From: an uncultured Bacteroides sp.
GTDB lineage: Bacteria > Bacteroidota > Bacteroidia > Bacteroidales > Bacteroidaceae
Assembly: GCA_949296415.1 (NCBI GenBank)
Contig: CASFQC010000001.1
Span: forward strand, 1 to 64,000
Direction of reading: 5' to 3'
Length of the DNA: 64,000 bases
Shown: piece by piece, positions 49,516-59,359 of the stretch
How the letters are laid out: each line of letters opens with the position of its first letter
Numbering within the stretch: the first letter of the stretch is position 1
Translations under genes and position numbers: made by a program
The notes under the pieces: generated by a model
Told to the model about the DNA's origin: nothing
Seen by the model: only the letters and a program-made list of their open reading frames with translations
Databases searched by the model: none

Positions 49516-51141
49516 TCAGAACCTGCATCCCACCGTACACGTCAGTCTGTGGCGCATGTCACCTTCCACATATTCCGTCCCGAAAGCCTTCACCAGCCCG
49601 TAACGCAACGAGGCATAACCTTTCAGTCCTTTCGGACCCAACGCCCGATTATAGCCCAATGTAACAGCCGCCTTCAGACGCTGACAGGTGACAAACTCAT
49701 ACTCGCGGTAAAGGTAAGTCTCCATCCCATCGGGAACAGCCTGGTCTGCAGAGACCGGCACATAGGTCCCGTCAGCAAAGGGTGCTCCGCTTCCTCCGAC
49801 GTATCCTCCGTCTATGCGGAAGCTGAATACATTCCTCTTCTTCATAAGGTTATATTGTCCTGCCACGTCTACTTCCGTACAGTCCAGCTTCTGCCTGCGA
49901 TAGAAGGGATAGACCGACGCGGTAAGCTCACGTCCGTAGGCCGACACCCCCGCACGAAGCATCCATAGCGGACAGCCGTCTTCCAACATGAAACTACCCG
50001 TATAGGCCACTCCCATGCTGTGGAGAGTCTTCACGGTGGTGTCCAACGTGCCATAGTAGTTCACGTTGCTCATGCCTCCGCCCTCGTTGTCCTCACGGTA
50101 AATATTCTCATGGTTGTCCAACTTCTCCTGCCGCCACGAGGCGTGCAGCGTATGGCGGTTGTCCCCCTGCCTCCACAACAGGACGGCGTAAAGCTGCCAG
50201 ATGTCGGAACCATGACCGCTGTAGACCACGGTGCCGGGCGACTTCTTGCCATAATAGCCGCTTCTCGACTTGTATCCGCCTTCCACAAACAGACTGAGCA
50301 CATGGGGACGGACATGCCATTTCAGCTGGATTGTGCCGCCGTGGTAACGGTCAAACAGAGGCTTTTCCTCATTTTCCTTAGTGTAGCCGTTCTCGCCGAA
50401 CTGTTCCGTCTTTCCGAAGAAGGCTCCGTAGCTCACCAGCGAGTTGTACACTTGGTCTGTAGTGCCATACACATCGAACGTCAGTCCTTCCGTGCGGCGG
50501 CGGTAGTAGTAGTCCGCTCCGACTTCCAGCCACGCAACCGGCTGCCAGACGACTCCGACGGTAAGATACATGTCCATCAGGTTGTTCACGTGCCGCAGGT
50601 CTTTCTGCTTGGCGTAATTGGCTGCGGTGTAGTCCAGCCTGGTTCCCACGCTCCACCGGCGGCCCAGGTCTATCCCCATGGCACCAGCCAGATGGTAAGT
50701 CTCCAGCTTCTTGGTGCCCCGGTTGGTGTCGGAAGACTCCACCAGGTCGAAGGGGGCATGTTCCGGGTCAATGAAGTAAGAACCGGCCATGTGGCGTCCG
50801 GTGAAACGTCGGTAATCCACCTTTCCGTAGGCCACTACACGGCGGTTGATGCGGCTGTATGATTCGGCCTGCGCTCCTACCTCAAAGGAATTGTCTGACC
50901 CGCCGTAATTCACGAATTTGCCGTTCCGCTTGTCCAGGGAAAGCGTCATCTCAGACAAGGAAGACACGGGCAGGGCCGGCAGTCCGGCCGCGTTCTCGCT
51001 GTAAAGCCACGCCTCTTCCTGCCGCAGCTGGCTCATGTCAAGCCACGTCAGGGAGTCTGCCTGCCAGGAGTTGGCCATGGCTCCCGCCGCCAGGGCGAGC
51101 GCCACGGTCAAGGATGCGATATGTCGTCCGTCTGCAAACAT
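49516..51141 (-). CDS. DUF6850-type outer-membrane beta-barrel protein
   Basis: A 541-residue exported protein (cleavage expected after SLTVALALAAGAMA). The body alternates amphipathic strands with aromatic girdles (for example VAYGKVDYRRFTG, WSVGTRLDYTAANY, WLEVGADYYYRRRTEG, AAVTLGYNRALGPKG) and ends in Phe (TCTVGCRF), as is typical of outer-membrane barrels. The neighbouring DUF4876 and TonB receptor genes support the family call. No plug domain is present, so it is probably a porin-like or channel partner rather than a TonB receptor. Confidence 0.75.
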   Translation of the reverse strand: MFADGRHIASLTVALALAAGAMANSWQADSLTWLDMSQLRQEEAWLYSENAAGLPALPVSSLSEMTLSLDKRNGKFVNYGGSDNSFEVGAQAESYSRINRRVVAYGKVDYRRFTGRHMAGSYFIDPEHAPFDLVESSDTNRGTKKLETYHLAGAMGIDLGRRWSVGTRLDYTAANYAKQKDLRHVNNLMDMYLTVGVVWQPVAWLEVGADYYYRRRTEGLTFDVYGTTDQVYNSLVSYGAFFGKTEQFGENGYTKENEEKPLFDRYHGGTIQLKWHVRPHVLSLFVEGGYKSRSGYYGKKSPGTVVYSGHGSDIWQLYAVLLWRQGDNRHTLHASWRQEKLDNHENIYREDNEGGGMSNVNYYGTLDTTVKTLHSMGVAYTGSFMLEDGCPLWMLRAGVSAYGRELTASVYPFYRRQKLDCTEVDVAGQYNLMKKRNVFSFRIDGGYVGGSGAPFADGTYVPVSADQAVPDGMETYLYREYEFVTCQRLKAAVTLGYNRALGPKGLKGYASLRYGLVKAFGTEYVEGDMRHRLTCTVGCRF

Positions 51142-51166
51142 AGGCCGGTAGATGGTTGTCAGGAGG

Positions 51167-52492
51167 TCAGTCTCTCAGCGACGCCTGGCTTCTTTCATGG
51201 AAGTCGTTCGTCGAATTGTTGGTGTCCTGGTAGATGATGCGTGCTCCGTTGGCCAAAGAGGCTTCGGCATCTATGCCGCTGGGGTCATTGCCATAGGCAT
51301 AACCATACACCAGCTTTCCATCGTTCTCAGGCAGAGCCTCGGTAGCCGCTTGGTCTACGTTACGGTAAGAGGTATGTCCTTGCTTGTTGGTAAGGAGCGT
51401 GTAACCTGAGTCAATGCCCGATGTGAGACGCTTGCTGCAATCCGCCTCTTTTTCGGCGTTGAACACCTCCACGGCATCCAGAATCCATTCGTTGGGCACC
51501 TTGGCGCAGCACCAGGTAGGCTTATTGTTGCCTGCCACATAATGATAGTCCGGATTGCTGGCAAACTCTACCGGTGTCTCATCGTGTGTGGTGAAGATGA
51601 AGAACGCGGGAGAGCTATTGCTCAGCGGCCACCCCGTACCTTGTCCGTATTTGTAAGCCAGCAGGTAATGCCCGGTAGGTATGTTCTCGGAAGGGGCGGG
51701 ATAATAAGAGGTTGACGAGAAATCCTCCATGTCGTACATGCAGTAGTCCGCATTGCTCAGGTCCACCGAATTAGAATAAGTGGGCGTATGGTTGATGGCT
51801 CCGTTCATGGCCACCACAATCTGTTTTCCCGGTTCGATGGTGATATCTTGCTGCGCATACCATATGCCACAGCCTGCAGGTATGTAGCCGTCGGCCGCGT
51901 AAACCAGCTCTCCGTTCACATAGTCATTCGTGCTGGTGTTGGCGTTGTAGGGATTGACCATGCCGAAGCAAAGGTTCTCCAGCGTAGCGGTCTGTGCCGA
52001 GTTGTTGTAAAGTATCACATACTTGTCGAACTGGTAAAGCCCCGACCCGTCGTCCTTCTGGCATCCGCCCACATAGAGTTCCTTGATGACGACCTGTCCG
52101 GATACCGACTCCACCATCTCAATGCTGACCGTGTTGTCCGGGTTCCAGCTTTCATTTACGGTGATTCCGCTAGCGGTTCCGTTCAGCACATGGGAATAGC
52201 CGTCCATGGCACGGACCTCGCTGGCCGAAGCCGCATAGATGCCCGCAGGCACTTGGAAAACGGCCTTTCCGTCTGCATCGGTTGTGGCGTCATAAGCGGT
52301 TCCGCTGGTGGAAGAAAGGCTGACAGACACACCTGCGGAAGCCTGCACTTCGCTGTCTTCGGGATAGAGCAGCTGTACGCTTACGTTATAGGTGGTATAA
52401 CCGTTGTCTACTTTATCGTCCTCGTCGTCACTGCAAGCGGCCAGGCCGACCATCATGCACAAGAGCATGTAAAGAGGGAATTTTTTAATCAT
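51167..52492 (-). CDS. DUF4876 surface-exposed lipoprotein
   Basis: A 441-residue lipoprotein with lipid cysteine Cys20 followed by SDDEDD, the acidic export signal that sends Bacteroidetes lipoproteins to the cell surface. An Ig-like/carboxypeptidase-regulatory beta domain (about 35-130, SGTAYDATTDADGKAVFQVPAG) is followed by a lamin-tail-like domain (about 140-330: VVIKELYVGGCQKDDGSGLYQFDKYVILYNNSAQTATLEN) that is a DUF4876 hallmark. It sits directly after the TonB receptor, the place of substrate-binding partners such as SusD or HmuY-like proteins. Confidence 0.8.
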   Translation of the reverse strand: MIKKFPLYMLLCMMVGLAACSDDEDDKVDNGYTTYNVSVQLLYPEDSEVQASAGVSVSLSSTSGTAYDATTDADGKAVFQVPAGIYAASASEVRAMDGYSHVLNGTASGITVNESWNPDNTVSIEMVESVSGQVVIKELYVGGCQKDDGSGLYQFDKYVILYNNSAQTATLENLCFGMVNPYNANTSTNDYVNGELVYAADGYIPAGCGIWYAQQDITIEPGKQIVVAMNGAINHTPTYSNSVDLSNADYCMYDMEDFSSTSYYPAPSENIPTGHYLLAYKYGQGTGWPLSNSSPAFFIFTTHDETPVEFASNPDYHYVAGNNKPTWCCAKVPNEWILDAVEVFNAEKEADCSKRLTSGIDSGYTLLTNKQGHTSYRNVDQAATEALPENDGKLVYGYAYGNDPSGIDAEASLANGARIIYQDTNNSTNDFHERSQASLRD

Positions 52493-52554
52493 ACTTTTCT
52501 TTCTTTTTTTTGAGGTTAATGAATCATATTAGTTATGGTCTTTTTTTTCACTGT

Positions 52555-55536
52555 CTACAGTTTCAGCCTGACGGACATGCCATAGTAAAACCGAGGTATG
52601 TAACCGCTGTTATAGAGGGTCTGCTCCAACCCCGTCTGCGAACTGCGCACCCGCTTCATGTTGTTGAAAAAGTTGGTGGCATAGAACGACAGAGACACAT
52701 GCCTGCCTATTTCCTTGGTCAGGTTGATGTTGGCCGAGAAGTAAGGCGACAGGCGGTTGGCGTTGAAATAGTAATCCGTGCTGGACTTCACCACCAGCTT
52801 GGCCAGCTCGTTGTAGAGCGTACGGTCGTTTTCCGCCGCCCACGCGAAAGTCTCGGCAAAGGGAATGCGCACGTCCGGCTTCTCCCAAGTGGAGTAGTAA
52901 AGCGGATACACCGCCACATAACGTCCGCTCCCGTAAATGTCGGTATCGGTGCCCGAATAGCTGCTCACATCGTCCAAGGCGAATCCCCGGCTGCTGCCGT
53001 CGGCCAGCTCGCTGAGGTACTGGCGGTAGCTGTACAGGGCGCTCTCCAGACGGACGGAGAATATCATGCGTATCTTAGGCACATGGGTAGTCACTGTCAG
53101 GTTCAGATTGAGCTGGCGCGACAGGCTGCCGTTGCTCACCGAAGCCTGGGCCGCCGATGAGGTGGACGTGGCCGAGCTGCCGGCATAATAGCCTACATAC
53201 TTGTAGGGATTGCCGTCGGCCATAGTGGAAGCCGAGCTTGGCATCCAGGCCACCAGCGTATGATCCAGCCCTTTGTAGCTGTAGAAACTGCCGTCCAGCC
53301 GCACCTGAGTGCGCAAGGCGGGTATCTGGGCAAAGTCCACAATCCAGTCCAGCCCCATGCGCCTCACGGGCGACCCGTTGGTGTAGCGGGTATTGCTGTG
53401 GAAAGTGTTGCGGGTGGTGTAGGCCAGGTGCTGCGCGGGCAAGGTGCCAGTACGGTCGGTCACGGTGACCACTCCCGTCACCCGGTCAATGGTGTAGACA
53501 CGGTCGGACGACGGAATGAGACAGTTTTCCAAAGCCGCCTGCGTGGTCTGGTTATAAGAATATGGGGTATAGACATTGGTGCGCAGGTAGGGATGGAAGG
53601 TCTTGTTGCGGTAGGCCGACACAGAGACGCGCGCCCATTTCATCTCAGCCTCCACACCAATCTCGGACTGACGGGTGTACTGCCACTTCAGGTCGGGATT
53701 GTAGAGGGCTTTCGAGGGAATGGTATAGTAGGCATAGAAGGTGGTGCCTCCGGCCATGGTGCCAGGAGCGAAGGCCAGCTTGTCAGCATAGGAAGGCGCG
53801 GGATAGAGCACCTCGAAGGAAGGAAGCTTGACCGATTTGCCCACACCGCCATACAGCCGCAGCGCCTGTATGCCGCGTCCGTCTTCTCCTTCCCACAAGG
53901 TGAGACGGGCGTTGAGGCGTGGCGAGAGGCTGGAAACCGTGCCGTATTCGGAATTTCTTATGAAAGTAAGGTCATCGCGCAGGCCGGCCGTGAGCTGTAA
54001 CAGCGAAGTGCCGCCCAAATGCAGTGAGGCTTTTTCTTCCACGTAGAGGGCAGCGTTATGCATCATGGGCAGGCAGTCGTATCGGTACTCGCGCCAGGTA
54101 GGGGCATAACGCATGTCATCGTAGTACAGCCCCCGCCCCCGGTTGCCGCTACCCGTCAGCTCGGCACCGGCCATGACGGTGTTCGACAGACGTCCCCACA
54201 GCCGGGTCCAGTCGGCCTTCAGCTTGACGCTGAAGTCCAGCGGCTTGCTGTCGGTGACGGCCAACTCGTACCAGTATCCCGTAGGGCTGAGCAAGATGTC
54301 GGCTTGCGGATTGCTGTCGTACTCGGACGCGATGAAATAGCCCTGTTCCATCGTGTGGATCTGCGCCTGGGTGGAAGCACTGCTTTTGTTGGTGTTCACT
54401 CTTGACAGCCGGTCGGCGTAGCTGGCCGAAGCGGCCAGTTCCAGATTAGTTATCCACGGCCTGTTCAGCAGCCAGTTCAGGCGGATATTGCCCCTGAAGG
54501 CATTGTCACGCCGCTTGGTGTAGGTGTCGCTGAAGGCATCGGGGTCGGCCTCTGAATCATAGCCTCCCACATTGCCCGTAAAGCCCGCCCGGAAGGACAA
54601 GGGCCGTTCGTGGTCGCGATTCAGCAACGTGTTGTATGTCAGGGTCAGGACGTTGCGCGTATAGGCGGTGAAGGGAGAGGCCAGGTTGGATGTGGAACGG
54701 GTGCGCTCAAAGCTGGCGTTCAGCGTCCCGGCCCTGCTTCCCAAGGCGAAGCCCTTGCTCAGAGCCACCAGCTTGGTTTTGGGTTGCATGGACAGGTTTA
54801 TGGTAAGCGGTGTCTTACCCTTGCGGGTGTTTATCTTCACCAGTCCGTTCGACAGGTCGCCATATTCCACCGAAGGAATGCCGGTAATGACCTCCACGGT
54901 CTCTATGTCCGACGTGCCCACGTTCCTCAAGTCCACCCCTTTGGTCTCGTCCATGGCGGCATTATTCTGCAGCCTCACCCCGTCCACGGTCACAGCGGTG
55001 CCGAAGGTGGCGTTTCCCATCTCCGTAGTGCCGCTGTGCAGCCCGATGCGCGTATCCTGCGTGGCCAGGTTCTGGTCTGTGGGTGTCTTTCCGCCGGGCA
55101 GCAGCGAAGTGAGTGCCGAGGCATTCACAATCTGTGCATGGTCCAGCGTGTTGCGGTCAATCAGATAAGACGTGGTCTGCCCGCCGGTCTTCTGCTGCGC
55201 GGTCACCACCACCTCGTTCAGAGTCAGGTTGTCGGGTTCCAGGCTGACGGCAATGCCGTCCATGTCCGCCTTCACTTCCAGAACCCGTATCTGCTTCACA
55301 TAGCCCAGACAACTGACGTTCAGTTCAGTCTTTCCCGCCGGCACATGCACGATGCGGAAACGTCCGTCCTCGTCGGTCACGGCCCATTGCCGGGTCTCGG
55401 CGAGGTAGATGGAGACAAACTCCAACGGCCGACGGTCCTGCGCGTCGGTGACACGTCCGGAAATGGTGTATCCGTCCTGAGCCACAACACGGCAGGCAAG
55501 CGACAAAAGCATGATAACAAGCTGATATTTACGCAT
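52555..55536 (-). CDS. TonB-dependent outer-membrane receptor
   Basis: A 993-residue receptor starting at ATG 55536 (MRKYQLVIMLLSLACRVVAQ); the upstream in-frame extension overlaps the promoter. Domains are a carboxypeptidase-D-like regulatory domain (about 20-105), the plug (SALTSLLPGGKTP, DGVRLQNNAAMDETKGVDLRNV, VEVITGIPSVEYGDLSNGLVKINTRKGK) and a 22-strand-type barrel ending in RLKL. Unlike SusC it lacks the long SusC-specific insert, and no SusD follows. The next genes (DUF4876 lipoprotein, barrel, PepSY membrane protein, ABC transporter) suggest uptake of a metal complex, siderophore or haem-like compound rather than a glycan. Confidence 0.92.
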   Translation of the reverse strand: MRKYQLVIMLLSLACRVVAQDGYTISGRVTDAQDRRPLEFVSIYLAETRQWAVTDEDGRFRIVHVPAGKTELNVSCLGYVKQIRVLEVKADMDGIAVSLEPDNLTLNEVVVTAQQKTGGQTTSYLIDRNTLDHAQIVNASALTSLLPGGKTPTDQNLATQDTRIGLHSGTTEMGNATFGTAVTVDGVRLQNNAAMDETKGVDLRNVGTSDIETVEVITGIPSVEYGDLSNGLVKINTRKGKTPLTINLSMQPKTKLVALSKGFALGSRAGTLNASFERTRSTSNLASPFTAYTRNVLTLTYNTLLNRDHERPLSFRAGFTGNVGGYDSEADPDAFSDTYTKRRDNAFRGNIRLNWLLNRPWITNLELAASASYADRLSRVNTNKSSASTQAQIHTMEQGYFIASEYDSNPQADILLSPTGYWYELAVTDSKPLDFSVKLKADWTRLWGRLSNTVMAGAELTGSGNRGRGLYYDDMRYAPTWREYRYDCLPMMHNAALYVEEKASLHLGGTSLLQLTAGLRDDLTFIRNSEYGTVSSLSPRLNARLTLWEGEDGRGIQALRLYGGVGKSVKLPSFEVLYPAPSYADKLAFAPGTMAGGTTFYAYYTIPSKALYNPDLKWQYTRQSEIGVEAEMKWARVSVSAYRNKTFHPYLRTNVYTPYSYNQTTQAALENCLIPSSDRVYTIDRVTGVVTVTDRTGTLPAQHLAYTTRNTFHSNTRYTNGSPVRRMGLDWIVDFAQIPALRTQVRLDGSFYSYKGLDHTLVAWMPSSASTMADGNPYKYVGYYAGSSATSTSSAAQASVSNGSLSRQLNLNLTVTTHVPKIRMIFSVRLESALYSYRQYLSELADGSSRGFALDDVSSYSGTDTDIYGSGRYVAVYPLYYSTWEKPDVRIPFAETFAWAAENDRTLYNELAKLVVKSSTDYYFNANRLSPYFSANINLTKEIGRHVSLSFYATNFFNNMKRVRSSQTGLEQTLYNSGYIPRFYYGMSVRLKL

Positions 55537-55583
55537 ATACAAATTCCAACAAGCAGACCGGTAATGTTTCCTGAATCCGATGA

Positions 55584-55632
55584 CAAAGGTACAAGTACTT
55601 TCCTTGCCGGGAAATACCCACATGTAGGTATT
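55584..55632 (-). promoter_or_regulatory. Promoter and palindrome upstream of the TonB receptor
   Basis: On the minus strand a -7 element TACCTTTG (55584-55591) lies about 45 bp before ATG 55536, with a weak -33 TTTC 19-20 bp upstream of it. Immediately upstream is the imperfect palindrome AATACCCACATGTAGGTATT (55613-55632, 18 of 20 positions symmetric). Its place at the -33 edge suggests a regulator site, perhaps responding to the imported compound. Confidence 0.55.
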
Positions 55633-56533
55633 ACGACACATAAAAATCGACTTTCCTACCTAAAGTCTGTCATGCCTAAACAACCATATAAATTTACAAC
55701 AACAGCCATCCGTCCCACTTTATCCGCTGTCGCCGTGCACGTTTTTCCCGGCATGTACTGACATTATGCCGCACTATCTCCCCATAAGATGACTAATGCA
55801 CGGCGAAAGCCTTCCTCCTATCCGTTGGAGAAACGCTTCAAAAGTTAATGTACCTGAACAGGAACCATGCTTTCTGTCCATTACTGTATAAATATACTAA
55901 AAAACGAGGTGAAAATCCTATCCTACCGCACCGCCAAAGGCCGGGCTGCGCACCGCTTACACTTGCCTGCCGCTCTGTCCGCTCCGGCAAACCGGGGTGC
56001 GGACCCATTCACACCGGGCTGCCGACCCGTCCGCCTCCTACTGTCCTCCCTTCCGCACCGTGCGGTGAATCCGTCCGCAGCATGCGCCGGACAGGTAAAG
56101 AGCGGTCGTCCCGCTCCGCCACAAGACCCGTTCCAAGAAGAAAAACCCCTCCTTTCGCCTCCATGGAGGCAGGAAAACAGAAAATACCAGCCTGTGCTTT
56201 TTCCGGATTCAAGCCTCCTTTTCTACGCAAACAGCTGTCGCATAACACAATCAACAGATTCTTACATAACCGTTTTCCCTCCGACATGTGCTGTGCAAGA
56301 ATACGCGCTTCTCCGAGTTAACAAATGTGAAATATCAGATTGACATACAAGGGCATAAAAAGGGGAAGAAGGGAAATATTTACAGAACAAGAAGGGAAAG
56401 ACGAGGACAAAAATATCCGGCGGTGTCTATGACGCACGTCCTCCTGGAAGTGGAGAGACTGACATCACCGACACCGCCGGCACTTATTGAGAAACAGTCT
56501 TTTTAAGACAGAATGCAGGGAAGCGAGGACAGG
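55633..56533. other. 900-bp noncoding gap with REP-like elements
   Basis: No gene is supported; the open frames here (for example 55867-56343) lack family features. The stretch holds one direct REP-like unit TGCGGACCCATTCACACC (55998-56015) and one inverted unit GGTGAATCCGTCCGCA (56064-56079), which together form a large imperfect palindrome. It also has a purine-rich tract at about 56352-56412. The rest shows nothing I can assign. Confidence 0.5.
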
Positions 56534-58048
56534 TCATTTATTCAGCCGGAGCATCTCCTCCATATGCTCGCGCGTGTTGCTCAGCCGGGGCACCTTGTGC
56601 TGTCCGCCCAGCTTACCCTTGCTGTCCAACCAGTCGTGGAAAAGTCCGGGCCGTGCCACAATGACTTCCAGCGGCTGCAGGGCCAGATTGTTCTGCCGCT
56701 TGGCCTCATAGTCGGAATTGACTTCCTTCAGGGTGTCATCAAGCACACGGGCGAACTTGTCCAGATTGTCGGGCATACGGGCGAACTCTATCAGCCACTG
56801 GTGGCGGCACTTTCCCCGCTCGTCCATAAAGACCGGTGCGGCGGAATAGTCGGAAATCTGCGCCCCAGTCTCGGCACAGGCCTTGGCCAGCCCCTTCTCG
56901 GCATTGTCCACAATCAGCTCCTCGCCGAAAGCGTTGATGAAGTGCTTGGTACGTCCGGTAATGACGAACTTGTAGGGATTCTTGCGCGTAAACTTCACAG
57001 TATCACCTATCATATAACGCCACAATCCGGCGGAAGTGGATATGACCATAGCGTAATTCTTGCCCATTTCCACCTCCGTCAGGGGAACGATGCGCGGATT
57101 GTCCGAGCCCACGTCCTCCAGCGGGATGAACTCATAGAACACCCCGTAGTCTATCATAAGCAGCATGGAGGAATCAGCCGGGTCGTCCTGCGTACCAAAA
57201 TATCCCTCGCTGGCATTGTAAGTCTCCACATAATGCATGCGCGGCGAGCGTATGAGCTGCCTGTACTGCTCCCTGTACGGAGTGAAGGCCACCCCTCCGT
57301 GGAAGAACACCTCCAGATTGGGCCATACCTCTTCCAGCGTCTGCCTTCCGGTCTTCTTCAGGATATGATGGATAAGCACCAGCATCCACGAAGGCACCCC
57401 GGAGAGGTTGGTCACGTTGGCGTGTATGGTCTCATTGGCTATGGCTTCCATCTTAGGCTCGAAATGTTCCATTAGCGCCGTGGCCTTTCCGGGCACGCGG
57501 ATGAGGTTGACCAGCGGGTTGATGTTCTCTATCAGGATGGCCGAAAGGTCGCCTACCAGACTGTGGTTGGTGTTCAGGTTAGGTGCGTGGCTTCCTCCCA
57601 GAATCAGTCCCTTTCCGGTGAAGAACCGGCTTTCCGGGTTCTGATGCAGGTATACGGCCACCGCATCCTGCCCGCCCCGGTAATGGGTGTCGTGCAACGA
57701 CTCGCGGCTTACAGGCAGGAACTTGCTCTTGTCGTTGGTAGTTCCGGACGACTTGGCAAACCATCGGATTTCCGAAGGCCACAGCAGGTTCTGCTCGCCT
57801 TTGCGGAGACGTTCCACATAAGGCTTTATTTCCTCGTAAGTCTGTATGGGCACACGATTCTTGAAATCACTGTAAGTATGTATGGAAGCGTAATCATATC
57901 TTTTCCCCCACTCCGTCCGGGAGGCGGAGTGCACAAGACGCTGCATCACCCTATCCTGTAGCTGGTCCGCACGGGTGGCATACTGTTCCAGTTCCCTGTA
58001 TCGGGGGGCGAAATACACCTTGTTCAGAAAGCTCGTGAGGTTCATCAT
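56534..58048 (-). CDS. GH3 auxin-responsive-promoter-family (acyl-adenylating) protein
   Basis: A 504-residue member of the GH3/JAR1-like ANL-type adenylating enzymes, unrelated to glycoside hydrolase family 3. The ATP-binding P-loop-like motif is WFAKSSGTTNDKSKFLPVS. YVETYNASEGYFGTQDDP and LWRYMIGDTVKFTRKNPYKFVITGRTKHFINAFGEEL follow, matching family nucleotide-binding motifs. Plant members conjugate amino acids to hormones; bacterial members are common in Bacteroidetes and their substrates are unknown. It stands alone, leftward, next to pfkA. Confidence 0.88.
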   Translation of the reverse strand: MMNLTSFLNKVYFAPRYRELEQYATRADQLQDRVMQRLVHSASRTEWGKRYDYASIHTYSDFKNRVPIQTYEEIKPYVERLRKGEQNLLWPSEIRWFAKSSGTTNDKSKFLPVSRESLHDTHYRGGQDAVAVYLHQNPESRFFTGKGLILGGSHAPNLNTNHSLVGDLSAILIENINPLVNLIRVPGKATALMEHFEPKMEAIANETIHANVTNLSGVPSWMLVLIHHILKKTGRQTLEEVWPNLEVFFHGGVAFTPYREQYRQLIRSPRMHYVETYNASEGYFGTQDDPADSSMLLMIDYGVFYEFIPLEDVGSDNPRIVPLTEVEMGKNYAMVISTSAGLWRYMIGDTVKFTRKNPYKFVITGRTKHFINAFGEELIVDNAEKGLAKACAETGAQISDYSAAPVFMDERGKCRHQWLIEFARMPDNLDKFARVLDDTLKEVNSDYEAKRQNNLALQPLEVIVARPGLFHDWLDSKGKLGGQHKVPRLSNTREHMEEMLRLNK

Positions 58049-58288
58049 TGCGTGTCAAATTCTGTTTTTTCCTATGCAAAAGTACTCTTATTTATCATCT
58101 TCTCTATCTTTTTTCTCTTTTTTTTCTAACTTTACGGGCGCTTTTCGGCCGATAAAGGAAATACAGGACTGTAAGTGTGACAAAAAGACAAATCACGTTT
58201 CCGCCTTATAACAGAAAAGCGCTTGCCCCACGGCCCATGGCGGAAAGATGTGGCTGTCCATTTTTTTAATGTAAAAAGACTGACTTTT

Positions 58289-59299
58289 ATGAGAATCGGG
58301 ATACTGACCTCAGGCGGCGACTGCCCGGGAATAAACGCCACCATACGTGGCGTATGCAAGACGGCCATCCATCACTACGGCATGGAAGTGACAGGAATAC
58401 GCAACGGATTCCAAGGACTGCTGACCAAGGAAGTGGAACAGTTTGACGAAAAATCCATATCCGGCCTCCTCACACTGGGAGGTACGGTACTGGGTACCTC
58501 GCGCGAGAAGCCCTTCAGACGCGGCGGGCTGATGGACGGTGTGGACAAGCCGTCGCTGATTATGCAGAACGTAAAGGAGCTGGGACTGGACTGCGTGGTA
58601 TGCATAGGAGGGAACGGTACACTGCAGACAGCGGCACGCTTTGCCGAGATGGGGATGAACATCGTATTTGTGCCAAAGACCATAGACAATGACGTATATG
58701 GGACAGACAAATCCTTCGGTTTTGATACAGCCGTGAGCATAGCCACCGACGCCATAGACCGACTGCACTGTACCGCCAGTTCGCACCGCAGGGTAATGGT
58801 CATTGAAGTGATGGGACACAAAGCCGGATGGATTGCGCTCTACGCCGGCATGGCCGGAGGAAGTGACATCATACTGCTGCCCGAAATACCCTACAGCATA
58901 CACAACGTGGGCGATGTCATCATAGAAAGGCTGAAGCACGGAAAACCCTATGCCATTGTAGTGGTGGCTGAAGGCATACCCACCGACGGCCGCAAGCGAG
59001 CCGGAGAATACGTGGCTCAGGAGATAGAATATGAGACTGGCATAGAAACACGCGAGACCGTACTGGGATACATCCAACGAGGAGGCTCGCCCACTCCATC
59101 AGACCGGAATCTGGCCACCCGCATGGGAGGACATGTCACCGAGCTCATAGCCAACGGACAGTTCGGACGCATGGTAGCCCTACGTGGAGACGACATAGTG
59201 TCCGTGCCTGTGGCCGAAGTGGCAGGCAAACTCAGACTCGTCACTCCGCAACACGACCTCGTGGTGCAAGGCAAACGCATGGGAGTTTGCTTCGGCTGA
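58289..59299 (+). CDS. pfkA: 6-phosphofructokinase
   Basis: Phosphorylates fructose-6-phosphate in glycolysis. The 336-residue protein starts at 58289 (MRIGILTSGGDCPGIN); the longer open frame from 58223 is not family-like. Motifs are GGDCPGINATIRG, GGNGT, PKTIDNDVYGTD (catalytic Asp) and MGHKAGWIALYAG. The two residues that predict the phosphoryl donor are Gly110 (E. coli Gly104 position, ATP-type) and Lys130 (E. coli Gly124 position, usually Lys in PPi-type), the mixed pattern of group III enzymes. ATP use is therefore favoured but not certain. Confidence 0.95.
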   Translation: MRIGILTSGGDCPGINATIRGVCKTAIHHYGMEVTGIRNGFQGLLTKEVEQFDEKSISGLLTLGGTVLGTSREKPFRRGGLMDGVDKPSLIMQNVKELGLDCVVCIGGNGTLQTAARFAEMGMNIVFVPKTIDNDVYGTDKSFGFDTAVSIATDAIDRLHCTASSHRRVMVIEVMGHKAGWIALYAGMAGGSDIILLPEIPYSIHNVGDVIIERLKHGKPYAIVVVAEGIPTDGRKRAGEYVAQEIEYETGIETRETVLGYIQRGGSPTPSDRNLATRMGGHVTELIANGQFGRMVALRGDDIVSVPVAEVAGKLRLVTPQHDLVVQGKRMGVCFG

Positions 59300-59359
59300 C
59301 TCAGCGAAAGTAAGATGGAAAACAAATAAAAGAGGAAGATATAAGAAAGGAGAGGTTCA

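Noticed and set aside
55867..56343. Overlapping 157- and 158-codon open frames
   Set aside because: Two frames are open over the same DNA, with no recognisable domain and with REP-like palindromes inside.
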